11,488 bases of DNA. Origin: Gammaproteobacteria bacterium (GTDB taxonomy: Bacteria; Pseudomonadota; Gammaproteobacteria; SZUA-152). A program made the position numbers and the translations under genes. How positions within the stretch are numbered: the first letter of the stretch is position 1; each line of letters starts with the position of its first letter. The stretch is taken from contig JAUWLO010000044.1 in the NCBI GenBank assembly GCA_030613605.1, positions 1 through 11,488 of the forward strand. Reading direction: 5' to 3'. Positions 6,209-11,488 of the stretch are shown here, one piece after another. Below the pieces are notes generated by a model, which saw only the letters and a list, made by a program, of their open reading frames with translations, ran no database searches and was not told the origin of the DNA.

Positions 6209-7336
6209 TTAGCGGTAGTAAGACCCTATCGGTCTGCGCCGTCGCCACCAATATTTAAGTCTGTTTTTTGTCAGACTAAACGTTCGCCCATCACATGGAT
6301 TCAAGGTAAGTTCATCAAGCTCACCCTTTCGCAACGCCTCCAACAATGGAATTAACCACTCGCTTCCAAATTTCTGCCTTGCTTTGCACCAGGCATCAGA
6401 ATTATCTTGCTGCTGCCCTTGCTGTAGCCCTTCAACAAAAGGAGCGAAATCATCACAAACAATTAAATGCTCCCCGGGAGCATTGACTCGACTTAACCAG
6501 GCTTTGCCGTTTTCAGGAACTGGAAAACAAGGCGTGCGAGTAATTTTTGCCAACCCACGAGACAAGGCTTCTCCACTCCAAACCTGACTCCAACAACTGT
6601 GGCCGAACTCAGGCAACCTCCCTCCGCCCCAAAACCAGAGACTGCTCACCGGTAGTTGGCCATGGCTCTGTCGCTCGATATTCACTTCGCTGGTATGCAA
6701 CACCATTTGCACTTCATTCATAATGCGGTGCCATTGCTTTCCTTCAGGCCCACCCGGTAAAAAATGATTGATAGATTGTCCACGCGCCTGTGATAAATCG
6801 CTGGTTATTATTTGCGGATCTTCAGGCAAATGAAGATACCAGCGTGTTGCTGTTATGGCCTCCAGACACCAGCCATCCTCTTCGAACAAAACATTAAGCT
6901 CTGTTGCCAAATATTCGGCTTCAGACATCGACAGCGACAACACTTCCGGACCAGACAACATAAGTTCATCTCTATCTGGAACCAGGTAAACGGGATCAGC
7001 CCGCAGACACCAGGCCATCGCCTTGTTATCTGCAATAGTGTCGGCATCAGCAACATAACTAACCGGGGCAATGGGGTTTTCCTGACCCTCGAAAGGTATC
7101 ACTTCAAACAAATCAAACAGAACGTTTTCAACACCCACAAGGTCATATGAATTTTGTTTGGCTTTCGCTAAAAATAACTCTAATTCTTTAAGCTGGAATT
7201 TATTTTCACAATGAACTCCACGATATTTCGACGAATGTTCTTCATAGGGTGGACTCAGTAATCCTGGAACTACCAGGGTGCAGTTCTTTTTATATTGTTT
7301 ATTAGGCAATTCTAAATTTTGATTCTCTTCATGCAT
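6209..7336 (-). CDS. RpfE-type regulatory / phosphoglycerate mutase-like protein
   Basis: The 375-residue product resembles the RpfE family, often annotated as 2,3-bisphosphoglycerate-independent phosphoglycerate mutase-like. Recognisable stretches are CTLVVPGLL near the N-terminus, MAWCLRADPVYLVPDRDELML, TRWYLHLPEDPQI, then GQSINHFLPGGPEGKQWHRI-MNEVQMVLH, and VSSLWFWGGGRLPE. In Xanthomonas, rpfE sits near recJ, prfB and lysS; those genes are also nearby here. The molecular function of the family is not established to my knowledge. ATG 7336 was chosen because it follows the queA stop after one base; a TTG at 7393 would extend the protein 19 residues into queA and is less likely. The C-terminus is strongly basic (WWRRRRP). 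It is almost certainly translated from the queA transcript. Confidence 0.82.
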   Translation of the reverse strand: MHEENQNLELPNKQYKKNCTLVVPGLLSPPYEEHSSKYRGVHCENKFQLKELELFLAKAKQNSYDLVGVENVLFDLFEVIPFEGQENPIAPVSYVADADTIADNKAMAWCLRADPVYLVPDRDELMLSGPEVLSLSMSEAEYLATELNVLFEEDGWCLEAITATRWYLHLPEDPQIITSDLSQARGQSINHFLPGGPEGKQWHRIMNEVQMVLHTSEVNIERQSHGQLPVSSLWFWGGGRLPEFGHSCWSQVWSGEALSRGLAKITRTPCFPVPENGKAWLSRVNAPGEHLIVCDDFAPFVEGLQQGQQQDNSDAWCKARQKFGSEWLIPLLEALRKGELDELTLNPCDGRTFSLTKNRLKYWWRRRRPIGSYYR

Positions 7337-7337
7337 T

Positions 7338-8420
7338 TTAATTTTGCTCACCAGGGGATGAAGATTTCTGAATAGATTCTGTTTTTGACTCAACCCTGGG
7401 TTCTTTTAGCGTGAGAAACATCGCGTCACCATAACTAAAAAAACGGTAACCTGTTTCAACCGCATGTTTGTAAGCAGCCATCACCGCATCATATCCGGAA
7501 AAAGCACACACCAGCATAAGCAAGGTTGATTCAGGCAGATGGAAATTTGTTATCAAACCATCAACAACCTTAAACCGATAACCTGGCGTAATAAAAATAT
7601 TAGTATCGCCATTATATTCTGACAAAACCCCCTCACTAGCCGCACTTTCCAGCGCACGCACACTGGTGGTACCAACGGCAATGACCCGCCCTCCCCTGGC
7701 TCGTGCCTTTTGCACAGCTTCCACCACATCTGCTCCAACCTCAATGTATTCAGAATGCATGTGATGATCGGCAATATCATCCACACGCACTGGCTGAAAA
7801 GTTCCTGCCCCCACATGCAAGGTCACAAAAGTGGAAAACACGCCCATGTCGGCCAACTTGTCCAACAGAGGCTGATCAAAATGCAGGCCTGCCGTCGGCG
7901 CAGCAACCGCACCCTGTTTTTTTGCGTACACTGTCTGGTATCGATCGCGGTCCTTCATTTCATCTTCGCGTTCAATGTAGGGAGGCAATGGCATGCGGCC
8001 ATGTTGCTCCAGTTGATTAATCGCAGACACGTCACCCTCGAATCGCAATTCAAATAATTCACCATCACGTCCTAACACCGTGACTTCCACGCCGCCATCC
8101 ACCGACAACTTAGACTCAGCGTTGGGGGACTTGCTGGCGCGCCCGTGGGCCAGAACTCGGTTTTCATCCAATACCCGCTCCACCAGCACCTCAACCTTGC
8201 CACCGGTTTCCTTTTTCCCAAACAGGCGGGCAGGAATAACTCGAGTATTATTAAAAACCAGTAAATCACCGGCCTGTAACAAATCAGGTAAATCGGCAAA
8301 CAGGCGATCCTGCACAGCCCCATCTTCCAAAGCCAGCAAACGGCTGGCCGTGCGCTCCGGCAGGGGATATTGGGCTATCAGCTCCTGGGGAAGATCAAAA
8401 TGGAAGTCACTACGGTGCAT
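7338..8420 (-). CDS. queA: S-adenosylmethionine:tRNA ribosyltransferase-isomerase
   Basis: QueA transfers and isomerises the ribosyl group of S-adenosylmethionine onto preQ1-modified tRNA, making epoxyqueuosine in the queuosine pathway. The 360-residue length matches the family (E. coli 356). Conserved blocks in order are SDFHFDLPQELIAQYPLPER, GDLLVFNNTRVIPARLFG, MPLPPYIERED, GAVAAPTAGLHFD, FVTLHVGAGTFQPVR, VGTTSVRALE, TNFHLPESTLLMLV and YRFFSYGDAMFL. ATG 8420 aligns with the usual family start (MHRSDF). It lacks a Shine-Dalgarno, and ATG 8456 behind AGGGAG would add 12 residues unlike the family. No tgt, yajC or secD follows as in E. coli; instead the RpfE-type gene follows after one base. 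It is divergent from the tRNA-Leu gene. Confidence 0.96.
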   Translation of the reverse strand: MHRSDFHFDLPQELIAQYPLPERTASRLLALEDGAVQDRLFADLPDLLQAGDLLVFNNTRVIPARLFGKKETGGKVEVLVERVLDENRVLAHGRASKSPNAESKLSVDGGVEVTVLGRDGELFELRFEGDVSAINQLEQHGRMPLPPYIEREDEMKDRDRYQTVYAKKQGAVAAPTAGLHFDQPLLDKLADMGVFSTFVTLHVGAGTFQPVRVDDIADHHMHSEYIEVGADVVEAVQKARARGGRVIAVGTTSVRALESAASEGVLSEYNGDTNIFITPGYRFKVVDGLITNFHLPESTLLMLVCAFSGYDAVMAAYKHAVETGYRFFSYGDAMFLTLKEPRVESKTESIQKSSSPGEQN

Positions 8421-8429
8421 AAGAAGGAA

Positions 8430-8438
8430 ATTGTACCA
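8430..8438 (-). promoter_or_regulatory. Candidate extended -10 promoter for queA
   Basis: On the minus strand TGG-TACAAT (TACAAT at 8430-8435) is an extended -10 with a 5/6 hexamer. No good -35 is present. Initiation would be only a few bases before ATG 8420, making a near-leaderless queA message, which would fit the missing Shine-Dalgarno. Weak, by-eye evidence. Confidence 0.3.
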
Positions 8439-8486
8439 AAATCTACTGAGTACCATTGAGTTCAATGCTCCCTGCTAAATCCTGTC

Positions 8487-8516
8487 TTGCCCAAACGGCC
8501 ACAAACACTATATGAT
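8487..8516 (+). promoter_or_regulatory. Promoter of tRNA-Leu
   Basis: TTGCCC (8487-8492) and TATGAT (8511-8516) are 18 nt apart, followed by TAGCG. This places initiation roughly 18 nt before the tRNA 5' end, a typical arrangement for a single tRNA gene. Confidence 0.5.
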
Positions 8517-8540
8517 TAGCGTCCTTCTTGAGGTGAGATT

Positions 8541-8627
8541 GCCGGGGTGGCGGAACTGGTAGACGCGCCGGATTCAAAATCCGGTTCCTTCACGGGAGTG
8601 CCGGTTCGATTCCGGCCCTCGGTACCA
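8541..8627 (+). tRNA. tRNA-Leu (anticodon CAA, reads UUG)
   Basis: An 87-nt class II tRNA with encoded CCA. The acceptor stem pairs GCCGGGG with CCTCGGT (two G-U pairs) before A and CCA at 8625-8627. The D arm contains the invariant TGG-TAGACGC. The anticodon stem CCGGA/TCCGG encloses TTCAAAA with CAA at 8575-8577. A long variable arm (TTCCTTCACGGGAG) and the T arm GCCGGTTCGATTCCGGC follow. The long variable arm and CAA anticodon identify leucine. No terminator is visible after it, and the next gene starts 40 nt downstream. Confidence 0.97.
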
Positions 8628-8667
8628 ATATCATATTCAAGAAATCCATCTATTAATAGTTTTTGTT

Positions 8668-9504
8668 ATGACCTTAAAAACCTCATCTGCTGTCACTATT
8701 CATGGGCAGACCATTCACTTTTTTGAGAGTGACTTTATTGGCAAAATAATCGTCAACGAAGGAGTTTACGAAAAAGAGACATTGGAATTTCTTTCCACAA
8801 TATTAGCCAAAATTAATTCTCCGATTGTTCTGGATGTAGGCGGCAATATTGGCAATCATTCTCTAGTATTTTCTCTTAATGCTAAGCAAGTACATACTTT
8901 TGAACCCATACCTTACGTTTTTGACGTCCTATGTAAAAATATTGATGTAAACAATATTAGCAACATCCAAGCTCACAATCTCGCGCTATCTAATTGTGAT
9001 GAAAATGCCAAATTCTACGTCAATATCTCCGGAAATATTGGGGGCTCCAGCTTTGATAAACGTAACGATTTCATGGAGGAAGTTACAGTAATTAAAAAAT
9101 CGGGTGATGCTTATATAAATACGTTGAATTTAGAAAAAATTGACCTTCTTAAAATAGATGTTGAGGGCCACGAATTTAATGTACTCGATGGCCTAAAAGA
9201 AACGATTTTCAAATTCAAACCTATTGTTTGCTTAGAGTGGGCTGACCCTCAAGCGATAGAACGGATAGTATCAAATAGAATTCTGGAAATACTGTTCACT
9301 GACTATAAAATATTTGTGCTTGGAACTAATTTTGATAAAAAATTTTGGAATAGAAAGCCACTTGGTAAGATCAGAAGAAAGTTAACTCAGATGAAGGCAA
9401 AAAAATGTGCGATGTTGTATGAGTTTGACCCTTCGGTAAGATATGAAAATATCCTTCTAGTGCCTCAAGGCAAAATTGATCTTGTTAAATCCTTTACTTG
9501 TTAA
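8668..9504 (+). CDS. FkbM-family SAM-dependent methyltransferase
   Basis: A 278-residue cytoplasmic protein with the FkbM methyltransferase pattern. SAM motif I is VLDVGGNIGNHSLVF (54-68), followed by the acidic loop HTFEPIPYVF (76-85), the NLALSN segment (104-109) and the family-typical DLLKIDVEGHEFNVLDG (159-175), then VCLEW (187-191). FkbM enzymes are O-methyltransferases, often acting on sugars or secondary metabolites; the substrate here is unknown and no glycan genes are adjacent. The gene is clearly more AT-rich than its neighbours, uses AT-ending codons, and its ATG has no recognisable Shine-Dalgarno. It starts 40 nt after the tRNA-Leu CCA end. Together these suggest acquisition by transfer next to the tRNA gene, though no integrase or repeat is seen. 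Confidence 0.85.
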   Translation: MTLKTSSAVTIHGQTIHFFESDFIGKIIVNEGVYEKETLEFLSTILAKINSPIVLDVGGNIGNHSLVFSLNAKQVHTFEPIPYVFDVLCKNIDVNNISNIQAHNLALSNCDENAKFYVNISGNIGGSSFDKRNDFMEEVTVIKKSGDAYINTLNLEKIDLLKIDVEGHEFNVLDGLKETIFKFKPIVCLEWADPQAIERIVSNRILEILFTDYKIFVLGTNFDKKFWNRKPLGKIRRKLTQMKAKKCAMLYEFDPSVRYENILLVPQGKIDLVKSFTC

Positions 9505-9789
9505 ATATAGTTAACTTTCCCAATTTCAGAACATATCGCACCTATTGGGAGATTCAATATTAAAAGCTACCCGCATTAGTCCTGAAATTTGCCCAGCAAA
9601 ATCCTAAGGAGCTTAGGCAGCCTGCCCACAAACTGGCATTACATGCTTTACAATCTGCCTTCCCGTGCCGCTAATATGGGTGAAAATGGACATTTACAGC
9701 AAAAAACGGCCAAAACATCATTACACAGCGTATAAAACCGCTGTTAGATTGCCTGGCAATCAAGCAATAGCCAAAAAGGACCAACAACA
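9505..9789. other. Spacer between the methyltransferase gene and pgi
   Basis: No protein-coding gene is supported in these 285 bases. They hold a weak hairpin (TCCCAAT 9518-9524 with ATTGGGA 9544-9550, 19-nt loop), the hairpin cluster at 9588-9626, and a 13-bp near-palindrome ATTGCC-T-GGCAAT at 9748-9760, close to the pgi start. Promoter candidates for pgi are poor: TATAAA at 9731-9736 lacks a good -35. No copy of the tRNA-Leu 3' end is present. Confidence 0.5.
9588..9626. repeat. Cluster of three small inverted repeats
   Basis: Three adjacent perfect inverted repeats occur: TTTGC-CCA-GCAAA (9588-9600), CCTAAG-GAG-CTTAGG (9603-9617) and GGCAG-C-CTGCC (9616-9626). The last two share two bases and so cannot both form at once. 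No T-run follows, so an intrinsic terminator is not supported. They could shape a leader RNA or be protein-binding sites. Confidence 0.45.
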
Positions 9790-11103
9790 ATGAGCATTTC
9801 TCGTCTTGCTATTGATAGCAGCAGCTTCCTCAAGGACACCATTGGTGAAAATGGTGTGAGCAAAGAGGAAATTCAGGCCCTGTCGCCAAAACTTGACGAG
9901 CTTCGACAACAAATCAAGGCGTGGCAGGTCAGTGACACCGTCAATTTTCTGAATTTACCGGAAAAAGTTGAGCTCGAAGATATCGAGCGACTGGGACAGG
10001 AGTACTCCCGAAACTTCAAACGTACCCTCGTGTTTGGCATTGGCGGCTCATCGCTGGGTGGTGAAATGCTGTCCCGCACTCTGGGCTATCGCTCCCACAG
10101 CAATCAGGTCGACTTTTACGATAACGTCGACCCCGGCACGTTTAGCGAGGTTTATGACGCCCGGTGGAGTGAAACCCTTTGCATGGTAATTTCCAAATCC
10201 GGCAACACAGCAGAAACCCTGAGCCAATTCCTGACCGTGTTACCCCATATGGAACGCTACCTTGGCGAAGACGGTGCTCGTGATCACACTGTCATCATCA
10301 CCGAAAACAAGGATGGAGCCTTATATAAAATCGCGCAGCAACTCGGCATTAAAGTCATTCCTCATCCCCCGATAGGTGGACGCTTTTCTGTGTTATCCGT
10401 GGTGGGACTATTGCCAGCCTACATTTCAGGAGTGGATATCAGTGGTGTGCTGGAAGGCGCACGCTCCATGGTAAAACGCTGCACACTGGATGATATGGTT
10501 GAAAACCCGGCTTTTTTTAACGGTGCTGTCCAATTTCTTCACTCGGAGAAAGGCCGCAACATCAGCGTTTTTATGCCCTATGCCGACAACCTGCGTCTGG
10601 TGGTGAACTGGTATCGTCAACTGTGGGCAGAAAGCCTGGGTAAAATCGATGAAAATGGCAATCACAAGGGCATGTCTCCTATAGAAAACCACGGGGTCAC
10701 AGACCAGCATTCCCAACTCCAGCTCATGCTGGAAGGCCCGGACGACAAACAAGTCACTTTCCTTGCCCATCCGGGTGTTAAACATCGCGGCAAACGGATA
10801 CCCATGCGCTTTCAGGAGCTTCCGGCTGTGGCACTGCTGGCGGGGCATACCATGGGCGAGTTATTCCTGTCAGAACTCATGGGCACTCGCGAGACTCTTT
10901 CTCGCCACGGCCGTCCTAACCGCACATTTAGCCTGCACGATCGTGATGCCTACGCTATTGGCGAACTCATTATGCTGCTGGAAATGGAGACTATTGTGGT
11001 GGCTGAACTGATGGGCATTAATGCTTTTGACCAGCCTGCCGTTGAAGAAAACAAGGTGCTCATCCAGCATTATCTGAATGACTTAAATATTACTGATATA
11101 TAG
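9790..11103 (+). CDS. pgi: Glucose-6-phosphate isomerase, short form
   Basis: Interconverts glucose-6-phosphate and fructose-6-phosphate in the cytoplasm. At 437 residues it belongs to the short PGI type, well below the roughly 550 residues of E. coli Pgi. Motifs in order are FGIGGSSLGGEM (82-93), ISKSGNTAET (134-143, phosphate binding), HPPIGGRFSVLS (192-203), WYRQLWAESLGK (274-285, with catalytic glutamate E281), ENHGVTDQHSQ (299-309, with H307) and the C-terminal signature GINAFDQPAVEENK (409-422, with lysine K422). All expected catalytic residues are present. The start ATG 9790 has AAGGA nine bases upstream. It may be a monocistronic gene, with the DsrE-like gene about 105 nt downstream on the same strand. 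Confidence 0.95.
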   Translation: MSISRLAIDSSSFLKDTIGENGVSKEEIQALSPKLDELRQQIKAWQVSDTVNFLNLPEKVELEDIERLGQEYSRNFKRTLVFGIGGSSLGGEMLSRTLGYRSHSNQVDFYDNVDPGTFSEVYDARWSETLCMVISKSGNTAETLSQFLTVLPHMERYLGEDGARDHTVIITENKDGALYKIAQQLGIKVIPHPPIGGRFSVLSVVGLLPAYISGVDISGVLEGARSMVKRCTLDDMVENPAFFNGAVQFLHSEKGRNISVFMPYADNLRLVVNWYRQLWAESLGKIDENGNHKGMSPIENHGVTDQHSQLQLMLEGPDDKQVTFLAHPGVKHRGKRIPMRFQELPAVALLAGHTMGELFLSELMGTRETLSRHGRPNRTFSLHDRDAYAIGELIMLLEMETIVVAELMGINAFDQPAVEENKVLIQHYLNDLNITDI

Positions 11104-11208
11104 TTATTTCCCACTTTCGGGTACCGGAAAAGGATCTGCAAGCCCGACACAACAGCAACATTAAGAAATAGTCCTCAATAAATCTAAATACCCGTCCGAT
11201 AAAAAGGT

Positions 11209-11488
11209 ATGGCCAGATTGCTCATTTTGGTTGCCCTGCTGGGCTCGAGTCTCTCGATGCCTGTCATGGCAGCCTCTGCCAAATTTGTCGCCACACCCTA
11301 TGGAGACGAACAAAAGGTCGTGTTCGACTTTTATCTCGACGATCCCGATAAAATCAACTCGGCACTCTACTGGCTAAAAGCACTTGTCGACCCCCTGATG
11401 GCGGCTCCCTACGATATAGCCCCGGATGACTTTCACATCAAAATTGTCATTCACGGGACCGAACTGGTCACGCTCGCCAAACATAATT
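11209..11488 (+). CDS. Exported DsrE-family protein (3' end beyond window)
   Basis: About 93 residues are visible before the right edge. The N-terminus is a signal peptide: MAR, hydrophobic LLILVALLGSSLSMPV, then a cleavage-like MAASA, so the mature protein is expected in the periplasm. The mature part (KVVFDFYLDDPDKINSALYW, then PYDIAPDDFHIKIVIHGTELVTLAKHN) resembles DsrE/DsrF-like proteins, specifically the periplasmic type often called intracellular sulfur oxidation protein. The family has small α/β domains, some of which carry sulfur on cysteines, but no cysteine lies in the visible portion. ATG 11209 has AAGG only one base before it; TTG 11218 would have better spacing and still leave a signal peptide. 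An in-frame TAA lies just upstream. The function is inferred from family resemblance only. Confidence 0.75.
   Translation, partial: MARLLILVALLGSSLSMPVMAASAKFVATPYGDEQKVVFDFYLDDPDKINSALYWLKALVDPLMAAPYDIAPDDFHIKIVIHGTELVTLAKHN

Noticed and set aside
7337..7393. Start of the RpfE-type protein at TTG 7393, inside queA
   Set aside because: ATG 7336 immediately after the queA stop gives a cleaner coupled start, and the extra residues merely translate the queA 3' end in another frame.
8541..9789. Genomic island bounded by tRNA-Leu and a repeated attachment site
   Set aside because: No copy of the tRNA 3' end is found downstream within the window and there is no integrase, so only single-gene acquisition is suggested.
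10426..10848. 140-codon minus-strand open frame inside pgi
   Set aside because: It is fully antisense to conserved pgi motifs and has no recognisable domain or ribosome binding site.
11104..11140. Terminator after pgi at the imperfect palindrome around GGTACC
   Set aside because: The stem has mismatches flanking GGTACC and is followed by purines rather than a T-run.

Overview
The window looks like a chromosomal segment of a gammaproteobacterium of moderate base composition (not measured exactly). The reasons are the recJ-prfB-lysS order on one strand, an RF2 gene with the classic programmed frameshift, a 93-residue PpiC, MoaB and QueA that closely resemble enterobacterial proteins, and a queA-linked RpfE-type gene. 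A periplasmic DsrE-like protein at the right edge would fit a sulfur-metabolising lineage, but that is a hint only.

Left part (1-4154, all minus strand): ppiC, recJ, prfB and the 5' part of lysS. These form a housekeeping block for protein folding, DNA repair, translation termination and lysyl-tRNA charging. RF2 is made by +1 frameshifting at a UGA codon (1867-1869). A 70-bp inverted repeat (729-798) of a dispersed-repeat type lies between prfB and lysS.

Middle (4207-6205): a two-gene minus-strand cassette encodes a nucleotidyltransferase-fold protein and a small ribbon-helix-helix protein. Their ATG/stop codons overlap. A perfect 20-bp palindrome lies inside the only good promoter, which is the layout of a self-regulated toxin-antitoxin module. 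Divergent from it is moaB, whose stop codon overlaps the start of a membrane-anchored NERD-domain gene that has lost the expected catalytic lysine.

Right-middle (6209-8540): queA and an RpfE-type gene are one nucleotide apart on the minus strand, converging on the NERD gene. A complete tRNA-Leu(CAA) with its own promoter is divergent from queA.

Right part (8541-11488, plus strand): tRNA-Leu is followed after 40 nt by an AT-rich FkbM-type methyltransferase gene that looks acquired. Next come a 285-bp spacer rich in small hairpins, a short-form (437-residue) glucose-6-phosphate isomerase, and the first part of an exported DsrE-family protein running off the edge.

The best candidate for a less-described system is the nucleotidyltransferase/RHH cassette at 4207-4956. 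Next in interest are the coupled moaB-NERD pair and the RpfE-type partner of queA. No CRISPR array, phage or transposase gene is visible.
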